NCBI GenBank assembly: GCA_019426215.1
Contig: CM033401.1
Location: forward strand, 17,241,134 to 17,305,133
Direction of reading: 5' to 3'
From: Buddleja alternifolia
Lineage: Eukaryota; Streptophyta; Magnoliopsida; Lamiales; Scrophulariaceae
DNA length: 64,000 nucleotides
The position numbers were made by a program, and so were the translations under genes. Positions 11,157-23,682 of the stretch are shown here, piece by piece. Each line of letters opens with the position of its first letter. Position 1 is the stretch's first letter. Under the pieces are notes generated by a model. That model did not search any database. It was given only the letters and a program-made list of their open reading frames with translations, and was not told the DNA's origin.

Positions 11157-13002
11157 TGTTGGGAAATTGCTTCTAAAATAACCTCAAAATTAGTATGCAA
11201 CGGAATTAAATAAAGAGTCTACCTCTATCGCGTATATGTATGACATTAAAAAAATTTAAATCATACATACTATGACTAAAGACAACTAATTAAACAATTT
11301 AATTAATAATTATTCATTATCAATAGCTAGCAATTAAAACTAACTAATTAAACAATTTAATTGAAACAAATTAATTGCATACTATAGAAATAAAATCAAT
11401 AATTAAAAACTCAAAATTAACCTTTCGCCGAAGATCGAACCGAGCTCTTGTACCGCAAAATCTTCTTCGCAGAGCCTCGCTTTAAACCCCGGGAGAGTGG
11501 GCTCCCAAAATAAAATTACTAAAATAAAAGTTCTTAAAAAAGAAACTTTATACTTGCAATTATATTTTCCAAATACTTAGAAAATTTCTTTGCAAGATTT
11601 TGGCTTTTTCTTGTTAATCTTTTGAACTCACTAAAAACCTTTATTTATAGATATTCAAAGGCTTAAGGTTTGAGAAAAAACCTATGTGGGACAAAGTGTA
11701 CACTAATTTACACTTGAAAACAAAGAAAAGGGAAAGGCTAAGGCATAAGGACCCAACCCTCACACACACACACACCAATCTGCCGAGATTGGTGTGCCTG
11801 CTGCCGAGGGCGCGTGTATCACACGCGCCAGACACAGCCAGTAGACGCTGGCTGTCACGCGCGCGTGTTGCCACGCGCCTGCAACACCTTTTTTTTTTTT
11901 AATAATTAAATTCAATTTAATTTAAATTTAATTTAAATATCTTTCTTTAAAGATATTTCCCACATAGTTTTTCATCTGAGTTCAAACTATCCATCCAATG
12001 GATACTTTCGTATTTTATCGAGTTTCTTTTCGAGGCTTGCGAAGGGACCTTAAGGAAAAATTAATTCTAGCTTCAAATGGGTCAAATCGAATTACCATCG
12101 CATGGTAATATTTGATTACCACTTAACAATATTTAAGTCCACTAAATAAATATTGTTGCACTCTAGAATTAATTAAATTACTCAAGAGTTCACATACTTA
12201 AGAATATTACAACTAACTCCTCTATCGAAATATCCGTGAAGAACTAAAATCAATGCTACTATTATTTTATTCTTCACCTCTTATCCTAAAATTGCTGATT
12301 TGCTCATTGTCAACTTTTCATACGAAAACTCATTTTTCGTTTAATTTCAGTGACACTTCACCTGAAATACTTTGGCCAAAGTTTTAGAATAGTTGAACAT
12401 TGCAAATCCATTAAAGGGAATATTTCTTATCTCTCATGGAGATTATAGATTCCTTATGAATGTCCTTCATAATCACATTTCATGCAATTACTCAATGTAT
12501 AAAGTATATTGGCCACCGAAAACCTCACTTCTGAATACATCAAAGTAATATACACTAGATGCATTAGTCCACGACAATCATAGGATTTAGAGTTGTTGTT
12601 AAAGTTATTTATTTTCGATAGTAGTCAAAAAATAAATAACTTAATTGGTCTGGTTCAGTGTTTCAATCTCATTGATTTACACGAATATACTATATATGGA
12701 ATCCTCATTCCCATGATTAAGACAAATCATCGAATATAGTATATTATAGCCTTTAGCAGATAAGACGTTCATTCTTATCACCAACTACAACTCATTTAGA
12801 ATAATATATGACACATATAACCCAAGTCTTTTCATGGAACAACACTTCCATTCGGATTATCATATATCATATTGGACTACGTCTATCTCATAGTGCGATT
12901 TATATAATACTCATAACTCGTAACAAAATTAATAAAGATTAATTTTACAAACGAAATATAAACGTTTCATATAATTGGATTTTTAGGGCACAATCCCTAA
13001 CA
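11157..13002 (-). repeat. 3' LTR of copia 1
   Basis: 1846 bp, very similar to 17985..19835. In element orientation a TATA-like TATAAATAAA lies at about 11642..11651. A GC-rich block at about 11800..11880 contains nested hairpin motifs (GCGCGTGTATCACACGCGC; AGCCAGTAGACGCTGGCT). Small reading frames in this LTR are not credible genes. Confidence 0.93.
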
Positions 13003-13014
13003 ATCTCCCACTTG
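13003..13014 (-). other. Polypurine tract of copia 1
   Basis: The minus-strand reading CAAGTGGGAGAT lies directly before the 3' LTR. It is the expected primer for second-strand synthesis. Confidence 0.8.
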
Positions 13015-13017
13015 CCC

Positions 13018-13608
13018 TCAAATCCAATTAGCCATATATCTAACACCCATCCCTTCTAAATGAGAGTCAAAACTCTTTTGTGCCAATGTTTTAGTGAAGG
13101 AATCTGCCAAATTATTAGTTGAGGCTATCTTGGTAACTACAACCTCTCCACGATCTACATATTCTCTAATGATGTGATACTTCCTCTCAATGTGCTTCGA
13201 GCGCTTATGGCTTCTTGGTTCTTTAGAATTGGCTACAGCACCAGAATTATCACAATGGAGTGTGATCGGTGTTAGCCCTTCTCTAACAACCTCTAGATCC
13301 ATAAGAAACTTTCTTAGCCAATAAGCTTCTTTAGCAGCTTCAGAAGCCGCCACATATTCAGCTTCCATAGTGGAGTCTGCGATGCAAGACTGTTTTATGC
13401 TCCTCCAACTAATGGCTCCTCCACCAAGAGTAAACACATATCCCGAGGTGGGACGTCTAGAATCACGATCAGATTGAAAATCTGAATCTGAGTAACCCAT
13501 TGGTAACAGCTCCTCACCTTGATAGACAAGCATATAATCTCTAGTCCTTCTCAAGTACTTTAGAATATGCTTCACTGCCACCCAATGTTCTGGTCCAGGG
13601 TTCGACTA
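13018..13608 (-). pseudogene. Copia 1 RNase H and polyprotein C-terminus
   Basis: It continues the reverse transcriptase frame after TAG at 13606-13608. It carries the copia RNase H landmarks: YSDSDFQSDRDSRRPTSGY, STMEAEYVAASEAAKEAYWL, HCDNSGAVA and KHIERKYHIIREYV, then LADSFTK near the end. This activity removes the RNA template during reverse transcription. The frame ends naturally just before the purine tract. Confidence 0.9.
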
Positions 13609-14922
13609 ATATCTACTGACCATTCCTACAGCATAACAGATGTCTGGCCTCGTACAGAGCATAGCATACATGAGATTACCCACAGCTGAAGCATAAGGTG
13701 CATTTCTCATGTGTTCTTCCTCTTTAGGTGTTTTAGGACACTGTTCTCGAGAAAGCTGGATTCCATGTCTAAAAAGCAATGACCCTTTCTTAGAATCTGC
13801 CATGTTATACCTTGCCAATATCTTATCTATATATGCAGCTTGTGATAAGCCTAGCATCTTGTTCTTTCGATCTCGCAAAAGCTTGATCCCTAGAACATAG
13901 CTGGCTTCACCTAGGTCTTTCATATCAAATTGATTAGACAGCCAAATCTTAACGGCAGACAATGTTCCCACATCATTTCCAATGAGTAGGATATCATCGA
14001 CATAAAGCACTAAGAACATTATAACCTTTTCATGATGTCTTTTATACACACATGGTTCATCAGGTAACTGTTCAAATCCAAAAGATTTGACAGCTTCATT
14101 GAACCTGATGTTCCATGATCTAGACGCTTGTTTGAGTCCATAAATGGACTTCTTCAGTTTGCATACCATATGCTCCTGATTTTCAACTACAAATCCATCT
14201 GGTTGTATCATATAGATTTCTTTTTGAAGATTTCCATTCAAGAACGCTGTCTTAACATCCATTTGCCATATCTCATAATCATAATGAGCTGCAATGGATA
14301 AGAGAATCCTTATGGATTTAAACATGGCTACTGGCGAGAAGGTTTCATCATAATCGATGCCTTCTATCTGGGTATAACCCTTCGCCACTAGTCTTGCTTT
14401 GAAGGTCTCTACCTTCCCATCCATTCCTCTCTTTCTCTTATAGACCCATTTACACCCAATGGGTTTAATGCCTTCTGGCGCCTCTACAAGTTCCCAGACA
14501 TTGTTTGAGTACATTGACTCCAACTCAGATTTCATTGCAGTGATCCATCGATCAGCATCTATATCTGCTAAAGCTTCGTTGTAGTTAAGAGGATCAGATT
14601 CAAGTTCAGGTTCAACCACAAGGGTTTCCTCAAGATATCTGACAGGAGGCTTGATAATTCTCCCACTACGACGTGGCTCATGTGTACTAGGTTCTACATC
14701 AGTTGTTACACTAGGTACATCATATGTATTATCTATGTTCTCAGTTATACTAGGCTGCTCAGATGTAGTATCTGATACTGTCATCTCTTCCAATACAAGC
14801 TTACTTCGACTCTTGTAGCCACTTAATAGTTCATCCTCAAGATACTTGGCATTTGTACTCACAAATACCTTATGATCATTAGGACTATAAAATTGACCAC
14901 CCCTAGTCTCTTTAGGATATCA
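13609..14922 (-). pseudogene. Copia 1 reverse transcriptase
   Basis: The segment opens after TGA at 14920-14922 and is open to 13606. After a variable acidic linker it shows the copia reverse transcriptase domain (PF07727 type): WVYKRKRGMDGKVETFKARLVAKG, the TAFLNG motif, YGLKQASRSWN and the catalytic YVDDILLIG. The catalytic Asp pair is present. The stop codon replaces what is normally a Gly codon in a VGYPKETRG-type context (seen here as V*YPKETRG), so it is a recent-looking point change. Confidence 0.92.
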
Positions 14923-15832
14923 TACAAACAAGCATACTTCTGTCATTGACTCTAACTTGTCAGGATCTTTCCTTAACACATATGCTGGACATCCCCAAAT
15001 ACGGAGATAGTTAATCTTAGGCTTTCGCCCAATCCATAACTCCACAAATGTTTTAGGAACTGACTTAGATGGGACTAAGTTCAGTAGATAAGCAGTTGTT
15101 TCAAGTGCATATCCCCAAAATGAACTAGGTAGAGTCGCATGACTCATCATGGATCTTACCATTTCCATCAATGTTCTATTTCTTCTTTCTACAACACCAT
15201 TCTGCTGGGGTGTGCCTGGTGCAGTTAGCTGAGACCTAATCCCATTTGCAGTTAAGAAGTCCAAGAACTCTCTGGATAGATATTCACCACCTCGATCTGA
15301 TCTAAGTGATTTGATATGTTTGTCTAATCGGTTTTCCACATCAGCCTTAAACACTTTGAACTTTTCAAAAGTTTCAGACTTACGTTTCATTAGATATACA
15401 TATCCATACCTTGAGTAATCATCTATAAAAGTTATGAAATACTCAAAACCTCCCCTTGCCGTTCATTGGTCCACAAACATCAGTGTGAATGAATTCAAGC
15501 AACTGCGTGGCTCTATTGCCTTTTCCCTTAAAAGGCCTTTTGGTCATTTTACCATGCAAACATGATTCACAGACTGGTAGATTTTTAAGGTCTAATGGAC
15601 TTATAAGTCCATCAGATACCAGTCTTTGGATCCTATTAGAGTTAATATGACCTAAACGCAAGTGCCACATATATGCTTCATCAGTCATTGGAGTTTTTCT
15701 TTTCAATGGTAAGATTTGTTTACTTGTATTAGCCTCAGAATTACCAACAGAGTATTTATCAGGAAATAATAAAAACAAACCATCTTTCCTAGTGCCTTTA
15801 CATATAAACGATTTATTATGCTTAATAGACAA
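14923..15832 (-). pseudogene. Copia 1 integrase with GAG-pre-integrase domain (frameshifted)
   Basis: The first part (15443..15832) holds the pre-integrase zinc-binding region (HLRLGHIN and CESCLHGKMTKRPF) and the first catalytic region (HTDVCGPM). The frame is lost at about 15445-15455. The expected continuation GGFEYFITFIDDYSRYGY is readable in another frame, and that frame stays open to 14920 with SDRGGEY and the Glu-bearing TPQQNGVVERRNR motif. The integrase core is therefore all there but split by one frameshift. In an active element it would insert the cDNA into the genome. Confidence 0.9.
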
Positions 15833-15838
15833 ACTTTG

Positions 15839-16912
15839 TTAAAAAACAACAGAAAAACCATCATCCATCAAACAACTAATAGAAATCAAATTCCTACGGA
15901 TGGAAGGCACATATAGACAGTCTTTCAAAAGTAATACTCTGTTCTCAAAATATAAACTAACAAGTCTTATAGCTACTACTGGCACGCTTGTACCATCTCC
16001 CATCAGTAGGTACATATCACCATCACTTAGCTGCCTGGTCAGCTGAAACCCGTGCAACATGTTGCAAATATGATTAGTTGATCCTGAGTCCACACACCAA
16101 GAACCTGGTGGACTTCCAACTAAACGTGTTTCAAGTAAACAAGATATCATTATACCTTGATTAGGTGTTTTGCCAGATTTAGCAGGAAGGCTTGCTAAAT
16201 ATTTTGGGCAATTCCTCTTCCAATGGCCATCTTCCCCACAGTGGAAACATTTTCCTTTTGCAGGCTTGGCTTTCTTTTGAATATTAGTTGCTACAGTAAC
16301 AACTTTGTTCTTACCCTTTTTCTTTTTCTTAGCATTCCATTTCTTAGCTTTCGTACCAGATGTCTGAGCAAAATTGACACTCCCTTTAGCTCGCATAACA
16401 CCTTCTGCGACTTGCAGTTCATTCATCAATTCAGGCAATGAGTAATCTTTATTATTCATAGCATAATTTAGCCTGAACTGAGTGAATGAACTTGGCAAAG
16501 AGTTCAGGATCATATCCTGCTGGGTTTGACTGTCAATTTTCGCACCGAGGATTTCTAGTTCATTCAAGTAAGCCATCATCCTCATAACGTGCTCTTGAAC
16601 TAGTGTTCCTTCAGTCATCTTAGTAGTAAGTATTTTCCTCATCAGCTCATGCCTAGCTGTCCTATCCTGACCACCAAACATCTCCTTGAGATGTTGCATC
16701 ATCATTGCTGCAGTCACCATCTCTTGCATCTGATGCTTGAGAACATTAGACACCGATGCTAGGATATAGCATTTCGCCATCTCATTGGCCTTATGCCACC
16801 GTTCATAACGGTCCCTAACAGTCTGTGATTCATTGGTAGCAGGAACTGGAGGACATGGTTCGGTAAGAACAAACTTGTGCACATCATGAGTGGGCACAAT
16901 CTCGAGATTCAT
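15839..16912 (-). pseudogene. Copia 1 Gag and protease
   Basis: A 357-residue segment. Residues about 30-185 match the UBN2-type gag domain of copia elements. A Lys-rich linker follows, then a CCHC zinc knuckle (CFHCGEDGHWKRNC, about 222-235) that binds RNA, then the aspartic protease active site (WCVDSGSTNHIC, about 272-283). The start Met lies near the 5' LTR side after an untranslated leader. The frame ends in TAA at 15839-15841, and the same frame resumes at once with pol sequence, so this stop is probably one disabling point change rather than a natural gag end. Confidence 0.92.
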
Positions 16913-17970
16913 TTTCCACTCAGCATAGTTAGGTCCTAAGAGCTTATTTTCCTTAAGGATAGATTACAGAGGACTAATGGATGCCATTTATGAAACTGAA
17001 AAATTTACAAACAAGTTATGAGTCAAATTATTTTAGCAAACAAACAAAATTGGAATCCACATAACCATATTTTGTTCATGCAATGATGACCTAACTTTAT
17101 TCATTTTCCTTCCTGGCGGCAGGATCGAAAAATATAATAAGTTTAGGCGAGAACATTTCTCAGTTAATATATTTTTCCCTTGTAACTCTTACGAAACATC
17201 ATTAACCCACCATTTCAATCTTTAGCCTTTGGGAAGACATAACAGAGCTCCTCAGGGAGGCTTATATGTTGTCCCAATCAAGTGTATACCATTACTTAGA
17301 CAATCCATATGGTATTCGAGATACTTCACGGCAGCGTGATCGCACTCGTTTACACATATTTCAATCTACCCATTTGGGATCTAATCTTGTAATCGTGAGC
17401 AAATACCTTCCTCAAGGAATAATATCGACGCACTATACCATTAGACCAGTAATGGAGGCCGTGAGAATTCAACTCTTGAATCTCGCTCCCACTTGATATT
17501 TTACAACTCGTGGATTTTTCATTATCACATAATGACAACATTGGCATAAATAAACAAATTATGAGTTCTAATCAAATTAGAATTTTCAAAATTAATTGAA
17601 CAATAATCCAACACTTGAACTATTTATCATCATGAAAATTGAAAAACACTCCCACTCAATCATCATGTGAAACTATTTAAACATATGATTGACATAATAT
17701 ATTCAACATATTATTTAAACAATTTAATAACACATTTGATCAAATCATGTTGAATATACACAAATATATTAATGCTATAAACAAGTATTCATGCCTTTAA
17801 ACAATTTAAACATATTGATCTCAATCAAATTAGCATGCTTTAATCATAATTAAAATTACATGTTATAAGCATTAATATCTAGAATCTAATTCTATAATAT
17901 TCCATAGTATCATTCGATTTAAAACATGCAATCATGCCTACATGTCTCACATGTACATATCAAGAGCTCT

Positions 17971-17982
17971 GCTCTGATACCA
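17971..17982 (-). other. Primer binding site of copia 1 (initiator tRNA-Met)
   Basis: The minus strand reads TGGTATCAGAGC two bases after the 5' LTR. It is complementary to the 3' end of plant initiator methionine tRNA and is the usual copia primer site. Confidence 0.93.
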
Positions 17983-17984
17983 CT

Positions 17985-19835
17985 TGTTGGGAAATTACTT
18001 CTAGAATAACCCCAAAATTGGTACGCAGGGGAATTAAATAAAGAGTCTAGCTCTATCGCGTACATGCATGACATTAAAAAAATTTAAATCATAGATACTA
18101 TGGCTAATGACAACTAATTAAACAATTTAATTAATAATTATTGATTATCTATAGCTAGCAATTAAAACTAACTAATTAAACAATTTAATTGAAACAAATT
18201 AATTGCATGCTATAGAAATAAAATCAATAATTAAAAACTCAAAATCAACCTTTCGCCGAAGATCGAACCGAGCTTGTACCGCAAAGTCTTCTTCGCAGAG
18301 CCTCGCTTTAAACCCCGGGAGAGTGGGCTCCCAATATAAAATTACTAAAATAAAATTTCTTAAAAAAGAAACTTTATACTTGCAATTATATTTTCCAAAT
18401 ACTTAGAAAATTTCTTTGCAAGATTTTGGCTTTTTCTTGTTAATCATTTGAACTCACTAAAAACCTTTATTTATAGATATTCAAAGGCTTAAGGTTTGAG
18501 AAAAAACCTATGTGGGACAAAGTGTACACTAATTTACACTTGAAAACAAAGAAAAGGGAAAGGCTAAGGCATAAGGACCCAACCCTCACACACACACACC
18601 AATCTACCGAGATTGGTGTGCCTGCTGCCGATCAGCTGCCGAGGGCGCGTGTATCACACGCGCCAGACACAGCCAGCAAGCGCTGGCTGTCACGCGCGCG
18701 TGTTGCCACGCGCCTGCAACACCTTTTTTTTTTTAAAATAATTAAATTCAATTTAATTTAAATTTAATTTAAATATCTTTCTTTAAAGATATTTCTCACA
18801 TAGTTTTTCATCTGAGTTCAAACTATCCATCCAATGGATACTTTCGTATTTTATCGAGTTTCTTTTCGAGGCTTGCGAAGGGACCTTAAGGAAAAATTAA
18901 TTCTAGCTTCAAATGGGTCAAATCGAATTACCATCGCATGGTAATATTTGATTACCACTTAACAATATTTAAGTCCACTAAATAAATATTGTTGCACTCT
19001 AAAATTAATTAAATTACTCAAAAGTTCACATACTTAAGAATATTACAACTAACTCCTATATCGAAATATCCGTGAAGAACTAAAATCAATGCTACTATTA
19101 TTTTATTCTTCACCTCTTATCCTAAAATTGCTGATTTGCTCATTGTCAACTTTTCATATGAAAACTCATTTTTCGTTTAATTTCAGTGACACTTCACCTG
19201 AAATACTTTGGCCAAAGTTTTAGAATAGTTGAACATTGCAATTCCATTAAAGGGAATATTTCTTATCTCTCATGGAGATTATAGATTCCTTATGAATGTC
19301 TTTCATAATCACATTTCATGCAATTACTCAATGTATAAAGTATATTGACCACCGAAGACCTCACTTCTGAATACATCAAAGTAATATACACTAGATGCAT
19401 TAGTCCACGACAATCATAGGACTTAGAGTTGTTAAAGTTATTTATTTCCGATAGTAGTCAAAAAATAAATAACTTAATTGGTCTGGTTCAGTGTTTCAAT
19501 CTCATTGATTTACACGAATATACTATATATGGAATCCTCATTCCCATGATTAAGACAAATCATCAAATATAGTATATTATAGCCTTTAGCAGATAAGACG
19601 TTCATTTTTATCACCGACTATAACCCATTTAGAATAATATATGACACATATAACCCAAGTCTTTTCATGGAACAACACTTCCATTTGGATTATCATATAT
19701 TATATTGGACTACGTCTATCTCATAGTGCGATTTATATAATACTCATAACTCGTAACAAAATTAATAAAGATTAATTTTACAAACGAAATATAAACATTT
19801 CATATAATTGAATTTTTAAGACACAATCCCTAACA
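17985..19835 (-). repeat. 5' LTR of copia 1
   Basis: 1851 bp, the partner of 11157..13002, beginning TGTTGGGAAATTACTTC and ending CCCTAACA. It carries the same TATA-like and GC-rich hairpin blocks, plus a 13-bp GATCAGCTGCCGA insertion near 18630 relative to the other LTR. Confidence 0.93.
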
Positions 19836-19861
19836 CTTCGATCAAAGTTTATGTGATATGG

Positions 19862-19908
19862 CACTCGGCAGAGTATCTTATGGACATTTGTAAGGGATAA
19901 TTAGGGCA
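19862..19908 (-). pseudogene. Short relic of an F-box gene start (tentative)
   Basis: The plus-strand ACTCGGCAGAGTATCTTATGG and following bases align with the start region of F-box gene 1 (11015..11070), covering the codons around IPSEVFHNIFCRVPAE. About 45 bp are recognisable, with gaps. The neighbouring phrase GATCAAAGTTT..TGTGATATGGC occurs twice (19840 and about 20000), so a local duplication is likely. It is too short to be certain. Confidence 0.4.
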
Positions 19909-19910
19909 AA

Positions 19911-21068
19911 AACGTTGAAATGGAGAGACGATGAGGGGATGGCCAATAAAGTGGGTGAGGGGATTTGGAATTTTAGGGTTTCTGCAATTAATACTGTGAT
20001 CAAAGTTTGATGTGATATGGCCAACTCAACTCTGCAAAGTTTGAAGACTTTTTCATTGATTTTTGTAATTTTCGAGGCACATGTTCCCACCCACCCTTTT
20101 CAAAAACGGAACGAATCTTCTATCCTATAATGATATGTTACAATAGTATCACATTATTGTGAAATTAATAAATATTTATTTAAAAAAATACTATTAATAA
20201 TAATTCAAATTAAATGGACATTCGTCAATCCCATAATATACGACACCATTATGACGCATTATTGTGGGATAGAAGATCTGTTACGTTTCAAAAGTTCCAA
20301 TCTCCTAACCTTCATTGGCCATTTTCATTCCTATCATTTTAAATTGGGTATTTTAGCACTTTGTAGCATGGAAATAGAGTTAATAGGCATTTTGCTCCCT
20401 ATAAAGGAAGAATAGCATTTTGCATCCTCAAATTATGTTAGTTCTAGCTAGATGCACTCTGCCTCCTTTCAAGCCAAATTCGCAGCTGCCTAAATTTCCC
20501 CTTGCATGTTCATTCTTGACTAAAATTAGCGCTACAATAGAATTGCTTGATTTTTCTGTTACAGACACTACAATGTGAATCACTTAGGCTCTGTTTGTTT
20601 ATGTTTTTGAGATGAAATTCTGAAAATTTCTCGGGAAATGCATACTACATGAATTCGTGTGAGAATTGATGTGATGCGTGTGTTTGTTTATATTTTTAAA
20701 TAGTGGTTGAGATTTGTAAAATATGAGTTAAATAATTGAATTAATTATTTGTGTAATGATTTTGTTAATAAATAAATAATAAAATAAGATAGTCAACTCA
20801 TTTCTAAAGTCAGTCAATTCATTCTCGGGATTCCCAGTATTTCATGAAAATAAGTTATAGAGTGATAAGAGAAAGAAAAAGAACATAATCACAAATATTC
20901 GAATCCAAGGTGAATCAGGAAGTTGAGTAAGATATATCTAAAATCACCCTACGGTTTTGGATTTTTGACATTATGAGGGACCTCTTCACTAGACAAGCAA
21001 TTCGAGACCTCTTTAAGAAGTCATTTGTTGTCAACTTTAGTCTTCAATGTTAAAGGAAGTGAATGATA
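19911..21068. other. Intergenic region with a small inverted repeat
   Basis: No gene seen. ATCTTCTATCCTATAATGAT near 20114 pairs with ATTATTGTGGGATAGAAGAT near 20258, giving a roughly 160-bp candidate MITE without a convincing target duplication. Near 20588 a GGCTCTGTTTGTTTATGTTTTT phrase resembles MITE ends, but no partner was found. Confidence 0.4.
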
Positions 21069-21077
21069 TGATTTATG

Positions 21078-22807
21078 CGGGTAAAAGACATATTACCTTC
21101 TTGTGTTATGAAAAATGGGTTTATTGGCTCATGTGTTATAAAAATAGACTGATTACCCCTTTTTGTTTTTAGAAATGAGGCAATGTACACCCAACTTGAT
21201 TAAAATGTCAAATATGCCCTTATGCATATGGCAATGAAACTTAAATTAATTATTTTACAAAATGAATCAACTTTACTTTATCGTTTGTAATGATTTAAAG
21301 CAATTGTTATTAAATAAATAAATGTAGCATTTATATCTACTAATATATCATGTTGTTATAATATATGTAAAATTAAAGAAATATTGATTTATATACATAT
21401 TCTTTAATTGTAAATGTTATGTCATAGAGTGTGATAATAATGTAACATACAAACATTATGATGTTCAATATCTATACTATTATATAAAGTGAGAGAGACC
21501 TAAAGTAACTACTTTGAGGTGTCAAATTTTGGTGAAACATTCATCCACTCAAAATTTGACAAGTGTCTCAAATAACTACTATTTCCCTTCTAAATTTTAT
21601 TCTCTCTCCTATTTTCTCTCACATTATCTTTATACATCACGTTTATTTTCCTTTTCTCTTTCATACCTTTTTTTCCCCCACTATATATCTTCTTTATGAT
21701 TTATTTATTGATTTTGGTACAAAAAATAATTATCAAATTGACTTTAACTAAAAGAATCTTTTTTAATTTTTTTTCTATTTTGCACACGCAAACGAGTGTG
21801 CGGCATTTACTAGTACTTATGGTGTATAAGGGCCAGATGAAATTTTTCTTTACAAACTTTTAGTATATGCATGTCAAATAAGATTTAAAAAAAATTAAGT
21901 TAAAGTTTGCATATTATTTATTTTAATGTTATACACTATTTTGAGTGAAACAATGAAAATATTAAAAAAACAAATTATTTCACATATTTTTAAACAAAGT
22001 TACATATAAAATTGTTTAGGGGTAAAAACTATAACACATCAAAACTTTTCGCATTTATTTATAAATTTATTTTTTACACTTTTTTATCTAAACTGCATTG
22101 ACTTTTACACTTGTTTATATAAACTTTTATTTTTTTACACTTTCATATCTAAAGTACATGAGTTTTTATAAATTTTTTATACTTTTAGCATTTTCCGATC
22201 GAATATTCATCGGGATTCCATTACATATATTGCATATGACCCTTTTAAAGTTAAAAATGACATTTTATGGCCCTCGTGGTTCACTGTCTTAACTATTTTA
22301 AGTTGTAATGACATTTTGAATAGTAGCATTCAAAATAGTGAAACCATAAGAAAATATTGTTTCAATTGATAGGATGTCATTTTAATTTTTAAACCTATAA
22401 GGGTCACATGTGATGCATGGATTGGAATCCTGTTGGAAAATTCCTCCTACTCCAATGAAAAATGCTAAAATATAAAATTTATAAAAACCAGTGTAGTTCA
22501 GATAAGAAAGTTCAAAGAAAAAAAATTATATAAAAAAGTGCAAAAAGACAAAAAAGTTTGGATTATATTCTACTATGTGTATAGAACTACATTATATTTT
22601 ATAATTTCAAAAACGAAAAAGGAAAAAATAAATGAAGAGATATCTCGTAATAATTATATTAAGGGTATATTTGTCTTGTTTTATTGAATAAAGGTGTTTA
22701 GGTGTGATTTGCCACTTTTTTAATAACACAAGAAGGATATCAACCAATAACACATGGTGTAATGTGCCTCTTTTTAAGAACACAAGAGGGTAATGTGCCT
22801 TTTATCC
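21078..22807. mobile_element. Mutator-type inverted-repeat element
   Basis: The left end (GGGTAAAAGACATATTACC, then TTCTTGTGTT) is the imperfect reverse complement of the right end (AACACAAGAGGGTAATGTGCC, then TTTTATCC). Exact 9-bp copies of TGATTTATG flank it at 21069..21077 and 22808..22816, typical of Mutator-like insertion. The inner region is AT-rich with a second inverted block (21900-22150 against 22380-22560, around ACACTTTTTTATCTAAACTG-like phrases). There is no transposase. A Helitron lies within it at 21471..21813. Confidence 0.85.
21471..21813 (+). mobile_element. Non-autonomous Helitron
   Basis: It begins with TC in TCTATACTATTATATAAAG and ends CTAG. A GC-rich hairpin near the 3' end (GCACAC, loop, GTGTGC at about 21782..21801) lies about ten bases before CTAG. 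The insertion lies between A (21470) and T (21814), with no duplication. These are the standard Helitron signatures. It is 343 bp long with no coding capacity and is nested in the Mutator-type element. Confidence 0.82.
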
Positions 22808-22881
22808 TGATTTATGTAGTCAAAAGTGGTTTAAGGTAGACGAAGCAACTGTTGGGATCGAAAAAATTCCTAAGGAATATC

Positions 22882-23491
22882 TAGGGGTGTACGTGGTCAG
22901 GTTTGGGTGATTTTACGAAGAAAATTCAAAACGACCTGACATGTGCGAATTGACAAAATATTAAATTGGAACCGAATAATTATTTTTTCAAACCGAGCAG
23001 TTTGGTCGGTCAAGTTTAATGTATTTAGTAGACGGATGAGCGGGTTGGCAAGTTTTTGAATTATAAATTATAGTTTTTACAACTTACTTTTAGTTACAAC
23101 TACTAAGTAAGAAACTAAATAACATACTTGTTGCACATTTAACTAAAAATATTTGAGTTGGTGGGAAATACTAACATAAGTGGCGGTATTAAATAAAAAT
23201 CATATTATCATGACTTGTAATGAGTGAAAATTATAAAATATTAATAAAACTAAATTATTTTTATAAAATTTATCATAAAAGTATACATATGTATATATAA
23301 ATATATATACATGTTTCCTTGTTTATAGAAATTAAACTTTTGTCAAATCAAATAATAATAGGTGTTCAAAGGAGCCAAATTAATTGCTCAAATAAAAAAT
23401 AAATTGTGTCACATGAATATGAATAACACTACTCTTAGTAGAGAGTATATATGCATATATACTTTTGAAAGTTTAGTGTTAATCTTTAACA

Positions 23492-23523
<32 letters not shown>

Positions 23524-23682
23524 TTGTGACATATACAATTAGAGGGCGGGTTGTAATTATTAAACACACCACCCAACTCGGCGGGTTGTAATATTTTCGA
23601 CCCGTCACTATTATTTAAAAAAATTGGGTTCGACTTGGATTGAGTGATTCGGGTAGGTTACGTGGGTTTATGTATATCCCTA
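22882..23682. mobile_element. Decayed hAT-type non-autonomous element
   Basis: The ends TAGGGGTGTAC and GTATATCCCTA are imperfect inverted repeats of the TAGGGRTRNNA type. Flanks GGAATATC and CGATTATC are only a 6/8 match, so the duplication has drifted or the border is off. Sub-terminal GGGCGGGTTG / CAACCCGCC-like motifs in both orientations support a hAT-type element. It contains an (AT)n run at about 23491..23515. Confidence 0.6.

Larger units (their letters stand above)
11157..19835 (-). mobile_element. Ty1/copia retrotransposon, copia 1 (nearly complete, inactive)
   Basis: The element is 8.7 kb, bounded by LTRs (11157..13002 and 17985..19835) that begin TGTTGGGAAATT and end CCCTAACA, with an exact 5-bp duplication CTTCG at 11152..11156 and 19836..19840. 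On the minus strand the order is 5' LTR, tRNA-Met primer site, gag, protease, integrase, reverse transcriptase, RNase H, purine tract, 3' LTR, which is the copia order. The polyprotein has three nonsense codons and one frameshift, so it cannot move on its own. The LTRs differ by scattered substitutions plus a 13-bp insertion in the right copy. It sits 87 bp upstream of the F-box gene 1 start codon. Confidence 0.95.

Noticed and set aside
11684..11902. Small open frames in the copia 1 LTR, repeated at 18510..18761
   Set aside because: They are present only because the LTR is duplicated. They are short and have no homology.
15839..15841. Natural gag-pol stop in copia 1
   Set aside because: The same frame resumes immediately in conserved pol sequence with no recoding signal visible, so a point nonsense change is more likely. 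Not fully excluded.
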